Positions 9,289 through 17,843 of a DNA stretch of 64,000 nucleotides are shown in pieces. This DNA comes from Bacteroidales bacterium (GTDB lineage Bacteria; Bacteroidota; Bacteroidia; Bacteroidales; P3). The notes under the pieces were generated by a model. The model ran no database searches, was not told the origin of the DNA, and saw nothing but the letters and a program-made list of their open reading frames with translations. The position numbers and the translations under genes are program-made. Numbering within the stretch: the first letter of the stretch is position 1; every line of letters begins with the position of its first letter. The stretch covers positions 1 through 64,000 of the forward strand of contig JAEEZY010000029.1 of assembly GCA_016292015.1 (NCBI GenBank), written 5' to 3'.

Positions 9289-9993
9289 TTATCGAGATAT
9301 TAAGGTCTTTATAACTTTTTCGCCGTCGCGGATCACTTGGGTCGCCCAGTGTAGTTTGAGGGTAATTTGCTCTTCTTCGGTCAGTTTCCATGCGATATTT
9401 GAGGCTCTCATCTTCTCGGTCAGGTAGAAAAGTGAGAGGGCGGCGCATACTGAGATGTTGAAGCTCTCGGTGAAACCGTACATGGGTATTTTTACGTATG
9501 CGTCGGCTTTCTCTATGGCTTTGTCGGAGAGCCCGGTCAGCTCTGTCCCAAACACGAGTGCGGTGCGTTGGTCGATGGGCAGCTCTGTTATCATCGTGTC
9601 GCGTTCGTGCGGCAGAGTGGCGACTATGCGGTAGCCTTTGCTCCTCAGGTGCGCGTAGGCTGCTTCGATGTCGGCATGTTTGTAGTAGTCAACCCACTTG
9701 CTGCTCCCCACGGCCACGTCGCCTGCTGGGTTGAATGGGTTGCGGTCTTCGACAACGTGCACGTCCTGCACCCCAAAGCAGTCGCATGAGCGTAGGACAG
9801 CGCTGGCATTGTGGCTTTGGTAGATGTTTTCCAGCACTACGGCTATATGGCGTGAGCGAAGAGGGGCCAGACGGTCGAAAAGCTCGCGTTTGTTGTCGCT
9901 GAAAAACTCGGCGGCACGCTCGTAGAGCTGTTTCTTTTCTTCGAAATTAAGCCCGTCAAATATTGTTTGTGCGTTTGGTATGCGTTCCGGCAT
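9289..9993 (-). CDS. TrmH/SpoU-family RNA 2'-O-methyltransferase
   Basis: The 234-residue product has the SPOUT (trefoil-knot) methyltransferase signatures in order: LENIYQSHNASAVLRSCDCFG (motif 1, with Asn and Arg), FGTELTGLS (motif 2) and IPMYGFTESFNISVCAAL (motif 3, cofactor pocket and dimer contact). The N-terminal helix and C-terminal extension fit TrmH, which methylates G18 of tRNA, better than the longer rRNA enzymes. I chose the ATG at 9993; an in-frame TTG at 10020 would add nine residues. It lies downstream of the TatD-type gene on the same strand, probably in one transcript with it. Confidence 0.85.
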   Translation of the reverse strand: MPERIPNAQTIFDGLNFEEKKQLYERAAEFFSDNKRELFDRLAPLRSRHIAVVLENIYQSHNASAVLRSCDCFGVQDVHVVEDRNPFNPAGDVAVGSSKWVDYYKHADIEAAYAHLRSKGYRIVATLPHERDTMITELPIDQRTALVFGTELTGLSDKAIEKADAYVKIPMYGFTESFNISVCAALSLFYLTEKMRASNIAWKLTEEEQITLKLHWATQVIRDGEKVIKTLISR

Positions 9994-10056
9994 GGTGGTT
10001 GGTGAAAGGTGGGTTGACAAATGTGTTTTCTGACTGCTAAGCGGGTGGGGTATTGG

Positions 10057-10656
10057 TTAGTTGTCGGCGGTTTGGTTGAGCGTTTCCCAGTGTTGCTTGA
10101 TGATTCCTTCGAGGTTGTCGTTTTTCGTGATGAGTTTTGCCGTGCGGTAAATCTCATGGATGTCGGCTCCGCTGTCGTCGGTTTCGAGGAATATCCTGTA
10201 AGGGTCGGCGGCAGCCAGCGTTTCGCGCACTTTGGTGCGGTGGGGGTCGAGTATGGCGGCACCAAAGGAGACACCGATGTCCAATTTCGTCAGCTGGGTG
10301 TATAATTCGGTCGAGCCGGTGAAGCCATGCACTACCCATGGGGTGGCACGATGGTCGCGGCGTAGTTCGGTGAGCTCGTTGAACGACCTTACACAGTGTA
10401 TGACCAGAGGCTTGTGCAGATGTTCGGCAATCTCTATTTGACGGACGAAAAACTCCATCTGGGTGTCCCACGGAGTGTCGCAACATTTGTCGAGCCCGCA
10501 TTCACCGACGATTTCGGCCTCTTTGAATTCTGGGTTCTGAATTGAAAGCAGCGACAGGTCGGCTTGTGCGCAGTTCCATGGGTGGATACCGAAACAGCGG
10601 GGGGTGATGACACCCTCCGCTGTAGTTCGGTGTGTATGAAAGTCAATTATAGGCAC
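10057..10656 (-). CDS. TatD-family metal-dependent hydrolase, short form (199 aa)
   Basis: TatD-type metal ligands are present: DFHTH at the start, GECGLD (Glu), VIHCVRS (His), VVHGFTG (His) and LETDDS (Asp). The family comprises 3'-exonucleases/DNases and related phosphoesterases. At 199 residues it is shorter than canonical TatD (about 260), as is common for this Bacteroidota clade. The start is GTG and shares its G with the TAG stop of the upstream kce gene (TAGTG), so translation is probably coupled. A degenerate 8-bp array at about 10523-10550 falls inside the coding sequence and encodes SIQNPEF, just before the GECGLD motif. Confidence 0.8.
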   Translation of the reverse strand: MPIIDFHTHRTTAEGVITPRCFGIHPWNCAQADLSLLSIQNPEFKEAEIVGECGLDKCCDTPWDTQMEFFVRQIEIAEHLHKPLVIHCVRSFNELTELRRDHRATPWVVHGFTGSTELYTQLTKLDIGVSFGAAILDPHRTKVRETLAAADPYRIFLETDDSGADIHEIYRTAKLITKNDNLEGIIKQHWETLNQTADN

Positions 10657-11486
10657 TATCTTTTCTTCAGGCTCAAGATTTCGCGAGCTTCGTCGCTGGT
10701 GGCCACCTGACGGCCGAGCAGCTTGGCCATACGTACCACCTTGTCAACCAGTTCGCCGTTGGATTTGGCGAGGACGCCTCTCTCAAGGTACAGGTTGTCC
10801 TCGAATCCCACGCGCACGTTGCCGCCCATCACGATGGCGGGAGCTGCGAGGGTGAAGGCGTGACGACCGATGCCGGTGGCTGTCCAGGTCGAACCTGCCG
10901 GTATGTTCTTCACCAGCCAGCAGAGGTTGTCAACGGTGGCGGGGGTGCATCCGGGCACTCCAAGCACGAAGTTGAACTGCATCGGGTCGCCGGGCACTTC
11001 GCCTTTGCGGGCCATGGTGAGGATGGTGTCGAGGTGTCCCATCTCGAAGCACTCGTATTCGGGTTTGATACCCTTCTCAATCATGCGTTTGCCGAAGGCG
11101 CGCATGGTCGGCATCGTGTTGTCGAATATCTCGTCGCCGAAGTTGCATGTGCCGCAGTCGAGGGTGGCCATCTCGGGTATGGGCGTCGTGTTGGTCGAGT
11201 CAAGACGCTCATCGGGAGTCATTCCCACGGCACCGCCCGTCGAAGGAATGAGAATCACATTGGGGCAGGCTTTGTATATTGCCTCTTCGCACTCTTGGAA
11301 ACGCACGTGGCTCTGGGTGGGTGTGCCGTCGTCCTCGCGCACATGCAGGTGGACGATGGCGGCTCCTGCATCGACGGCCGACTTTGCTTCGCGCACGATT
11401 TCTTCAACGGTGTAAGGCACATTGGGATTTTGCTCTTTGGTTACTTCTGCGCCGCAGATGGCGGCAGTGATGATAAGTTTATCCAT
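10656..11486 (-). CDS. kce: 3-keto-5-aminohexanoate cleavage enzyme (Kce/BKACE family)
   Basis: 276 residues with the BKACE fold signatures: ITAAICGAEV at the start, AGAAIVHLHVRED with the metal-binding HLH, IPSTGG, the MATLDCGTCNFG stretch, and the C-terminal GGNVRVGFEDN. Kce condenses 3-keto-5-aminohexanoate with acetyl-CoA in anaerobic lysine fermentation. Other BKACE members act on different beta-keto acids, so the substrate is not certain. None of the usual partners (lysine aminomutases, 3,5-diaminohexanoate dehydrogenase, ammonia lyase, CoA-transferase) lies in the window. It heads a minus-strand set with the TatD-like and TrmH-like genes. Confidence 0.8.
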   Translation of the reverse strand: MDKLIITAAICGAEVTKEQNPNVPYTVEEIVREAKSAVDAGAAIVHLHVREDDGTPTQSHVRFQECEEAIYKACPNVILIPSTGGAVGMTPDERLDSTNTTPIPEMATLDCGTCNFGDEIFDNTMPTMRAFGKRMIEKGIKPEYECFEMGHLDTILTMARKGEVPGDPMQFNFVLGVPGCTPATVDNLCWLVKNIPAGSTWTATGIGRHAFTLAAPAIVMGGNVRVGFEDNLYLERGVLAKSNGELVDKVVRMAKLLGRQVATSDEAREILSLKKR

Positions 11487-11525
11487 GTCTATTGTTATTT
11501 GATTGTTTGACTAAGTTTCGGTTTG

Positions 11526-11533
11526 CAAAGGTA
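11526..11533 (-). promoter_or_regulatory. -7 box of the kce operon
   Basis: TACCTTTG on the minus strand, 39 bp before the kce ATG. Confidence 0.6.
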
Positions 11534-11720
11534 CGAAAAAAAGCGCCTGTGGCAACACAAAATTTTATCATTTTGCAAAAATGACACATGTGGACAGTCG
11601 TTTTACATAAATGCTGTCTGCCGACATCCATTTCTGGGTAATGCTGTTTTCCCGATGTTATCAACAGTTGTATGTGTGAAATCTTCGTCGGGCGGCCGTC
11701 TGTTTGAGTCGATTTCGTCG

Positions 11721-11728
11721 TAATTTTG
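11721..11728 (+). promoter_or_regulatory. -7 box of the phosphohexomutase gene
   Basis: TAATTTTG, 25 bp before the ATG at 11754. It is divergent from the kce promoter about 190 bp away. Confidence 0.6.
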
Positions 11729-11753
11729 CACATTAATCAACAAAAGCAAGTAT

Positions 11754-13142
11754 ATGAGTTTAATTAAGTCAATATCAGGAATCCGCGGCACCATTGGTGG
11801 CCGTCCGGGCGAGGGCTTGAGCCCTATAGACGTTGTCAAGTTTTCCTCTGCGTTTGCAACCTTCCTGCTTCGAGGAAAAGCCGATGGCGCTAAGTTAAAG
11901 ATGGTGGTCGGTCGCGATGCCCGTCTTTCGGGCGCGATGGTTGACCGCCTTGTGGTCGGTGCCTTGGTGGGTATGGGCGTCGATGTGATTGAAACCGGCC
12001 TTTCCACCACTCCAACCACCGAGATGGCTGTCATAAACCATAAGGCCGACGGCGGTATCATCATCACCGCCTCTCACAACCCGATACAGTGGAACGCGCT
12101 GAAACTGCTCAACTCTCGGGGCGAGTTTATCGACGCCGAAGAGGGCGCCGAGGTGCTGCGTCTCGCCGATAAGGACGACTACAGCTATGCCGAGGTGCAT
12201 GACTTAGGCTCCGTCACCGAAGACCTCACCACCATCGACCGCCATATAGAGCAGGTGCTTGCACTGAAACTCGTCGATCGTGAGGCTATAGCTGCCGCCC
12301 ACTTCAAAGTGGCCGTAGATGCGGTCAACTCAACCGGTGGTATCGCCATACCGCGACTCCTTCGTGCCCTCGGTGTTACCGACATCGTCGAGTTGAACTG
12401 TGAGCCAACGGGCCGTTTCGCGCATAATCCCGAACCTATTCCACAAAACCTGACTCAGATTTCAAGCGCTGTCGCTGAGAACCACTGCGATTTGGGCATC
12501 GTCGTCGATCCCGATGTCGACCGCCTCGCTCTTGTCTGTGAGACGGGTGAGATGTTCGGCGAGGAATACACCCTTGTGAGTGTCGCCGACTATGTGTTGC
12601 AGCACACCCCTGGCAACACCGTCTCCAACCTCTCGTCCTCTCGTGCCCTGCGCGACGTGACCGCTCGCTATTCGGGTTGTCAGTACAATGCCGCAGCGGT
12701 GGGCGAGGTGAACGTCACCACCCTGATGCGAGCCACCCACGCCGTCATTGGTGGAGAAGGCAACGGCGGCGTCATTTACCCAGAGTTGCACTACGGCCGT
12801 GACGCCCTTGTCGGCGTGGCCCTGTTCCTGACGCTGCTGGCCAAGAAGAAGATGAAGGTGAGCGAGCTGAGACGTACCTATCCCGAATATATCATTTCCA
12901 AGAACCGCATCGACCTCACTCCTGATATCGATGTCGATGTCCTGTTGGCGCGTCTTGCAACCAAGTATAACGCTATGGAGGGCTGCGATGTGACCACCAT
13001 CGACGGCGTGAAGATTGACTTTGCCGACGGCTGGGTGCACCTCCGCAAAAGCAACACCGAACCCATCATCCGCGTCTATAGCGAAGCCAAAGACGAATCC
13101 CGCGCCAACGAACTCGCCAAGCAGGTGATGGCGGAGGTTTAG
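11754..13142 (+). CDS. glmM: Phosphoglucosamine mutase-type phosphohexomutase (GlmM-like)
   Basis: 462 residues of the alpha-D-phosphohexomutase superfamily. SGIRGTIGG stands at the start. The catalytic phosphoserine loop is ITASHNPIQWNALK near residue 103. The metal-binding loop is DPDVDRLAL near 248. The sugar-binding loop is GGEGNGGVI near 337. The C-terminal phosphate-binding segment is RKSNTEPIIRVYSEA. GlmM converts glucosamine-6-phosphate to glucosamine-1-phosphate for peptidoglycan and LPS. A phosphomannomutase/phosphoglucomutase role cannot be excluded from sequence alone. The gene has its own promoter and is followed by octad repeats and a PspC gene. Confidence 0.8.
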   Translation: MSLIKSISGIRGTIGGRPGEGLSPIDVVKFSSAFATFLLRGKADGAKLKMVVGRDARLSGAMVDRLVVGALVGMGVDVIETGLSTTPTTEMAVINHKADGGIIITASHNPIQWNALKLLNSRGEFIDAEEGAEVLRLADKDDYSYAEVHDLGSVTEDLTTIDRHIEQVLALKLVDREAIAAAHFKVAVDAVNSTGGIAIPRLLRALGVTDIVELNCEPTGRFAHNPEPIPQNLTQISSAVAENHCDLGIVVDPDVDRLALVCETGEMFGEEYTLVSVADYVLQHTPGNTVSNLSSSRALRDVTARYSGCQYNAAAVGEVNVTTLMRATHAVIGGEGNGGVIYPELHYGRDALVGVALFLTLLAKKKMKVSELRRTYPEYIISKNRIDLTPDIDVDVLLARLATKYNAMEGCDVTTIDGVKIDFADGWVHLRKSNTEPIIRVYSEAKDESRANELAKQVMAEV

Positions 13143-13183
13143 AGGTTGGTTTCAAGCTGTAAGTTTAAGTAGTCAGTATTGAC

Positions 13184-13247
13184 ACATCACAATTTCACAA
13201 CTTCACAACTTCGCATATCAACATATCAACCTATCAACAAAAAACAA
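13184..13247. repeat. Eight 8-bp tandem units between glmM and the PspC gene
   Basis: ACATCACA, ATTTCACA, ACTTCACA, ACTTCGCA, TATCAACA, TATCAACC, TATCAACA, AAAAACAA run in unbroken 8-bp phase. The array fills almost all of the space between the glmM stop and the next ATG. Confidence 0.8.
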
Positions 13248-13253
13248 ATCATC

Positions 13254-13457
13254 ATGGAAGAGAACAATGGTTATCGTAAATTGACCCGCAGCATCACTGA
13301 CCGTCGTATCGCTGGTGTCTGTGGTGGCATTGCCAAATACCTGAACATCGACCCCACCGTCGTCCGTATTTGTTTTCTGGTGGCACTTCTATGCGGCAGC
13401 TTGGGCTTTTGGGCCTATCTGGTTGTTTGGATAGCCGCTCCGGAAGGTCGGGATTGA
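13254..13457 (+). CDS. PspC-domain membrane protein (67 aa)
   Basis: I chose the ATG at 13254, after the octad array. The product is a single PspC domain: YRKLTRSITDRRIAGVCGGIAKYLNIDPTVVR, then one membrane segment (about 38-58) and a short VVWIAAPEG tail. PspC domains occur in phage-shock-protein regulators, but small stand-alone copies are common in Bacteroidota and their role is not established. No pspA or pspB is nearby. The stop codon TGA lies inside the first unit of the following heptad array. Confidence 0.85.
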   Translation: MEENNGYRKLTRSITDRRIAGVCGGIAKYLNIDPTVVRICFLVALLCGSLGFWAYLVVWIAAPEGRD

Positions 13458-13579
13458 GTTTTGAGTTTTTAGTTTCAAGTCACCGGTCACAGTTTCACAA
13501 CTTCACAGGGCACCCCCAAAAACAACCCCTCTCAGGTCACAGGTCACTAAAAAAACAACCACCCCCTCTCAGGTCACCC
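13454..13579. repeat. 7-bp array overlapping the PspC stop codon, plus GGTCAC-type words
   Basis: TTGAGTT, TTGAGTT, TTTAGTT, TCAAGTC, ACCGGTC, ACAGTTT run in 7-bp phase from within the stop codon. Looser copies of TTCACAAC and CAGGTCAC follow up to the convergent PorE-like gene. Confidence 0.7.
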
Positions 13580-16339
13580 CTAAAACCCCACCGTCATCAG
13601 ACTTCTGTGCTTGTGTTGGCGGGCGGTAAGGCTCTTGCCTTGTGGATACTGCCGTGAGGATATGGCTATTGCGTCAGCCTTGCAGCCGGCCTTGACCAGA
13701 GCCTCTTTAACCGCTTGGGCGCGTTGAAGGTCCAGGTTCGTCTTGTCTGTCGTGTCTTGCTGTTCGCTGTATGCCGTTATTGTCACCGTCCTTTTCTGCT
13801 CGTTTATCACCTTTGCCAGTCGGTTTACGGCCGATTTTGACAACGGGTTGAGTGTGGCTTTCGAATTGTTAAAGAAGATACCGTTGAGAGGTAGCTCGAG
13901 CTTTCCATCGCCGTCGCTCATCTGCTGATTGGTGGCAGTCGTCAACACGGCGTGTTCCTTCTTTGCCAGAGTTGTGGTTCGCAGGTCGATGGTGCCCGAT
14001 GTTGGGTAGTATCCTTCGCTGGCGATGTAGTATTCATATTGCTTGCCAAGCGGCAGGGTGATGAGGAAGCTGCCGTCTGAAGGATTGCAAGTGTAGCGGC
14101 CACATGGTTTTCCCGTCTGTAGGTCGTTCCAGCGAATCTCCACACCGAGTGGGTTGTCGTCCTTGTCTGCCACTCTACCCGTAAGAGTCGCAACGGTGTA
14201 TGGTTTCATCGATTCGGGCAAATCGATGGTGCAGATGTCGTGAGTCTCGCCGTTTTTGGTCGCCATGTAAGCTTTCGTTCCGTCTATGTTGACTGAAAGC
14301 CAGCAGTCGTCGCCCACGGTGTTTATCTCTTTCCCGAGGTTCACGGGTTCGCTCCATTCTGTCCAGCTGTCCTCTGTCAAGCGAGTGCTTTTGAAAATAT
14401 CCATGCCGCCTATGTTGGAATGTCGGTTCGAGCTGAAGTAGAGGGTCTTCATGTCCGAATGAAGAAACGGGGCTCGGTCGTCGCCGAAACTGTTTATGGT
14501 CGATCCGAGGGCGACGGGCTCGCTCCAGTTCCCGTTGTCGTCCAGAGTTGTGATGTATATGTTCATCGACGATGCCACCTCGTGCTCCGTTTTTGTCCGG
14601 GCAACGAAAAGCATGGCTCGTCCGTCGGCCGTCAGCATCGCGTCCGACTGCCAGTTGCCTATCTGCAGTTGCTTCGGCAGGGCTTTCGGCATACTCCATC
14701 CCAACTCCTCTTTCTGCGAAATCATAAGCTTTCCGTTCTGGAATATTATGATGGTTTGTCCGTCGTACGAGATGCATGCTGGCGACTCGTTGTGACCAAC
14801 CGTGTTCAGCCCTGGCACGAGGTATGCCCGGCGCCACTGTCCCGAAACGTTCTTGGTTGACATGAAGATGTCTTCACCCCCGATGTTGCCCACACGGTTC
14901 TTCCCTGCAAAATATATCGTCTGCTCGTCGGCGCTCACCACGGGAGTGTATTCCTCCCCAACTCTGCTGTTCACATTGTCGTCGAGAAACTTCCTGTTCG
15001 TCTTCGTCTCTCGAGCTGTCACGGTGGCACGCAGGGCTGCATAGTCGGCGTCGCCGTCGAACAAGTCGGCAAACTCATCGATGGTCTTCCTTACATACTC
15101 CCACTTGCCGCGTCTCGCGTCCAGCTCTATCGCATACAGCAGCAGGTCGTAGGCAATGCGGTATGGAGCTATGGCCTTTATCGCCTCTTTCACACTTTTT
15201 CGGTCGTTTGTCTGTACGTCCAGTATCGCGTCCAGCGCCTCCTTGTCCTTGCGTTTCAGGTTCGCAGGGGCTATCTGCCCGTACTGTGCGTTGAAATCCG
15301 CTATCCGGTCGCTGTTGACATACAGGTCGTGCAGAGCCCGTATCACGGTGTCGCGCAGCGTCGAGTCGCATTTGTATAGGCACCATTCCAGCCCCTCCGC
15401 ATTCTTCGTCTCTATCGATATTTCTGCTATAATCCGTCTCGCCTCTCCGTTCGACAATTCGTCGTCTGGATGCGCCTCGATATATCGTTTGAAGCTTTTC
15501 CAATCCTTGGGGTCGGTCTCTTTGCTGAAGTTCATGGCGTGCGCCTTGCGCCTTGCTGCCGGTGTGTACGGGCTTTCGGGATAGTCCTCGGCATATCGTG
15601 TGAACGCCTCCTCCGTGTTTTGCGCCAGGGCTCGGTAATACATCATGCCGTACACCTGCTGCTCGGCCTCCTCCGCCTCTTCAGCGTCCGGATAGTCGGC
15701 TACATAGCGCTCGTATGCCGCCAGTGTGTTCAAGCTCTTGGCCTTGTCATAAGCCAGTTTCTGCATCCTCTGCTCCGCCTCTGCCGCTTGCGACGACTCT
15801 GGGTGCGCAGCCAGGAAATGTTCATATCCCTCCACGCTGTTCTCCTCCTCGGCTATCCTGTAGTCGATGGCGCTCACCCCCTCCTGTGCCGCAAGCTCAA
15901 GCTCCCTCGTCATCGTCTCGGCATATCGTTCGCGGAAGCGGTTGAAGGCTTCCTTCGTGTTCGCCCTCTGCGCGTCGCTAAGCCCCAACGCCGTCACCTC
16001 CCTGAGCTTCTGCTCCACCTTCTCATCCGTCAATCCGTCGCGGCGCAGAAGACCGCGCTTCAGGTTGTTCAGCCCTTTCAGCAGATTCCTTGTCCGCAGC
16101 AGCGCCGCATACGCCCGTTCGTTGTTCCTGCGCGGATTCTTCGCCTCTCCGCACACCACCCCCACCATCCAGCAGTTCATCGCGTCCGTCGTGTCCTCGC
16201 GGTATGCTTTCATCACCTTCTTTTCCGCCGCCGTGTAGTGCCCCTCTTTCAGCTCTTTCCATCCCGGCTGGTTGGCTGTCTGCGCCGCCACCATGCCTGA
16301 AATGGCAGCGAATATGGCTAATATGGTCAGTTTTTTCAT
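13580..16339 (-). CDS. PorE-like OmpA-family protein (TPR, beta-propeller, regulatory-like and OmpA domains)
   Basis: 919 residues with a signal peptide (about 1-19). A helical TPR-like region follows (about 20-440). Next comes a PD40/WD40-type propeller (about 460-700) with repeated AxFxxDxxTLYFSSNR-type strands such as FLHSDMKTLYFSSNR and GGMDIF. A carboxypeptidase-regulatory-like Ig domain follows (about 712-785, starting TLTGRVADKDDNPLG). The C-terminal peptidoglycan-binding OmpA domain (about 810-919) contains ITAYSEQQDT and LDLQRAQAVKEAL. This domain order matches PorE of the type IX secretion system, although the helical N-terminus is longer than I would expect. It is probably anchored to peptidoglycan. 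The PorE role is inference from architecture. Confidence 0.75.
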   Translation of the reverse strand: MKKLTILAIFAAISGMVAAQTANQPGWKELKEGHYTAAEKKVMKAYREDTTDAMNCWMVGVVCGEAKNPRRNNERAYAALLRTRNLLKGLNNLKRGLLRRDGLTDEKVEQKLREVTALGLSDAQRANTKEAFNRFRERYAETMTRELELAAQEGVSAIDYRIAEEENSVEGYEHFLAAHPESSQAAEAEQRMQKLAYDKAKSLNTLAAYERYVADYPDAEEAEEAEQQVYGMMYYRALAQNTEEAFTRYAEDYPESPYTPAARRKAHAMNFSKETDPKDWKSFKRYIEAHPDDELSNGEARRIIAEISIETKNAEGLEWCLYKCDSTLRDTVIRALHDLYVNSDRIADFNAQYGQIAPANLKRKDKEALDAILDVQTNDRKSVKEAIKAIAPYRIAYDLLLYAIELDARRGKWEYVRKTIDEFADLFDGDADYAALRATVTARETKTNRKFLDDNVNSRVGEEYTPVVSADEQTIYFAGKNRVGNIGGEDIFMSTKNVSGQWRRAYLVPGLNTVGHNESPACISYDGQTIIIFQNGKLMISQKEELGWSMPKALPKQLQIGNWQSDAMLTADGRAMLFVARTKTEHEVASSMNIYITTLDDNGNWSEPVALGSTINSFGDDRAPFLHSDMKTLYFSSNRHSNIGGMDIFKSTRLTEDSWTEWSEPVNLGKEINTVGDDCWLSVNIDGTKAYMATKNGETHDICTIDLPESMKPYTVATLTGRVADKDDNPLGVEIRWNDLQTGKPCGRYTCNPSDGSFLITLPLGKQYEYYIASEGYYPTSGTIDLRTTTLAKKEHAVLTTATNQQMSDGDGKLELPLNGIFFNNSKATLNPLSKSAVNRLAKVINEQKRTVTITAYSEQQDTTDKTNLDLQRAQAVKEALVKAGCKADAIAISSRQYPQGKSLTARQHKHRSLMTVGF

Positions 16340-16364
16340 GTGTCGTTGTGTGTCATTGGAAGTG

Positions 16365-16372
16365 CAAAGTTA
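16365..16372 (-). promoter_or_regulatory. -7 box of the PorE-like gene
   Basis: TAACTTTG on the minus strand, 25 bp before the ATG at 16339. Confidence 0.6.
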
Positions 16373-16447
16373 CAAAAAAAACTTTCAAGTGTGCCCTTTC
16401 ATTTTTATGCAAATAAAAAGCAAAAATGATAACTGAAAACTTTTTAT

Positions 16448-16455
16448 TATTTTTG
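16448..16455 (+). promoter_or_regulatory. -7 box of the outer-membrane barrel gene
   Basis: TATTTTTG, 26 bp upstream of the ATG at 16482, in an A/T-rich stretch. Confidence 0.6.
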
Positions 16456-16481
16456 CCCCTGTAATTTAAAATGATTGCAAC

Positions 16482-17282
16482 ATGAAAAAGACAAACATTT
16501 TCAAGACATTATTGCTCGGAGCAGCCTTCTGCTTCGCTTCGTTCTCCGCCAACGCTCAGTTCGAATTCGGCCTCTCGCTCACCGGTGGCATCGCCACGGG
16601 CGACATGAAAGCCAAAATCCCAGCCTCCGGCAGCGTGATGGGCAATTCGCAAGGTTTGATGGGCACCCAGTACATCATGAACAGCTCGTCCAACATGCTC
16701 GGCTTCGCCTTCCGCTTCGGCTACCGCATCCCCATCAACAACAGCGAGTATGGCGAGGTGCTGCCCTACGTCGAGGTCAACGGCTTCTGGAACCGTCCCA
16801 ACAAGGACATGCGCAAACAGTACGACGAAGCCAACAACACCTATCCGCAGTACATCAACGTTCCCCTCTACATCGGCGCACAATACCGCTACCCCGTCAC
16901 CGACATCATCAAGCCCTATGCCGAGTTCGGCATCGGCTACGACCTGCTCTTCATCTCCAGCGAGTACGGCAAGGCCCTTAACGCCGGCGACGACTACCGC
17001 TACAATGCCAAAGGCGCACTCTCAGGCAATGTGGGTGTCGGATGCTTCTTCTCCGACTGGGTCTCCGTCGGCATCTACTACTACGGCTTCGGCTCCCACA
17101 AGATCATGCTGAAGGAGAACTCGGAAATTGATGGTCTTCCACTTTCCGACTTGGATGATCGTTTAGCTCAATACGGCTATTTTGACATCTTAAAGGGCAA
17201 TGTTTATGACCCCAAGCCCGTCACTCGCGACTACGGCACCGTTGCCCTCCGTCTCAACTTCCACTTCGGCCCCCGCAAATAA
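16482..17282 (+). CDS. Outer-membrane beta-barrel protein (266 aa)
   Basis: A signal peptide (about 1-26, ending SANAQ) is followed by alternating amphipathic strands and glycine/aromatic turns, such as FEFGLSLTGGIA, LGFAFRFGYRIP, PYAEFGIGYDLLF and SVGIYYYGFGSHK. The final strand VALRLNFHFGPRK shows the aromatic C-terminal pattern recognised by the BAM machinery, followed by a short basic tail. It fits the small porin-like outer-membrane barrels of Bacteroidota; the transported substrate or function is unknown. It has a private promoter and a strong terminator, so it is monocistronic and possibly abundant. Confidence 0.8.
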   Translation: MKKTNIFKTLLLGAAFCFASFSANAQFEFGLSLTGGIATGDMKAKIPASGSVMGNSQGLMGTQYIMNSSSNMLGFAFRFGYRIPINNSEYGEVLPYVEVNGFWNRPNKDMRKQYDEANNTYPQYINVPLYIGAQYRYPVTDIIKPYAEFGIGYDLLFISSEYGKALNAGDDYRYNAKGALSGNVGVGCFFSDWVSVGIYYYGFGSHKIMLKENSEIDGLPLSDLDDRLAQYGYFDILKGNVYDPKPVTRDYGTVALRLNFHFGPRK

Positions 17283-17305
17283 TATTGATTTGATATAAAA
17301 TATTT

Positions 17306-17339
17306 AGAGGGATGCGTTCCGTATGGGTCGCATCCCTCT
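17306..17339 (+). terminator. Intrinsic terminator of the outer-membrane barrel gene
   Basis: AGAGGGATGCG (17306-17316) pairs perfectly with CGCATCCCTCT (17329-17339), followed by TGCTTTTG on the plus strand. It may also help to terminate the convergent lipoprotein gene. Confidence 0.8.
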
Positions 17340-17361
17340 TGCTTTTGTGTCGTACCGTCGT

Positions 17362-17832
17362 TTATTCGCCTTTCCTGCGCAGCTGCACGTTCTTGGTTAC
17401 TGTGGCGGCGCCTTGGTACCAGTTGCCGTCGCCGCCGGTGAACGTCGCCTCCTTGAACGAGGCCATCACCACCGTGTCGGCGTACTGTCCGTTCTCGCTG
17501 CTGTCGATATCGAAGAAGCCCACATACATCGTGTCCAAGTAGGGGAATTCCGTCGTGGAGATGTCGTATCGCCCTGTGCTGTCGGTATAAGCGACGGGTG
17601 AGTATCTCCATTCGATGCTGTCGGGAACGTAGCCGTGATAGGCAATCATCCGTACCTCAATCCCGCTGACGGGTTCGCTCTCGGGGTTTGTCACCTGCCC
17701 TTTGACGGTGTAAACGGATTCGGGTGCGCCATACTCGGTGGCTACGTTCTCCTTGCACGATATGTTTACACCCAGCAGGCCGCCGAGCGTTATCCAGAGC
17801 CAGTTCTTGAGTTTGAGATACCTGATTTTCAT
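17362..17832 (-). CDS. Lipoprotein with regulatory-like beta-sandwich, resembling radical-SAM-associated lipoproteins
   Basis: The 156-residue product starts with a basic/hydrophobic leader and a lipobox-like stretch ending in Cys (NISC, about residue 26). The motif EYGAPESVYTVKGQVTN then opens a carboxypeptidase-regulatory-like fold, with a central DSTGRYD turn. This N-terminal pattern matches the Bacteroidota group named radical SAM-associated putative lipoproteins, but no radical SAM gene of that type is adjacent. It starts 11 bp after the serS stop and probably shares the serS promoter. The function is unknown. Confidence 0.6.
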   Translation of the reverse strand: MKIRYLKLKNWLWITLGGLLGVNISCKENVATEYGAPESVYTVKGQVTNPESEPVSGIEVRMIAYHGYVPDSIEWRYSPVAYTDSTGRYDISTTEFPYLDTMYVGFFDIDSSENGQYADTVVMASFKEATFTGGDGNWYQGAATVTKNVQLRRKGE

Positions 17833-17843
17833 GGACGTGTGGG

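Noticed and set aside
11658..11666. DnaA-box-like TTATCAACA upstream of glmM
   Set aside because: It is a single site without a cluster or an AT-rich unwinding region, and no dnaA or dnaN is nearby.
13184..13247. Possible CRISPR array
   Set aside because: Units are 8 bp and contiguous, with no spacers or longer repeats; the same holds for all other arrays in the window.
13254..13457. Phage-shock operon
   Set aside because: Only a single small PspC domain is present; no pspA, pspB or pspF accompanies it.
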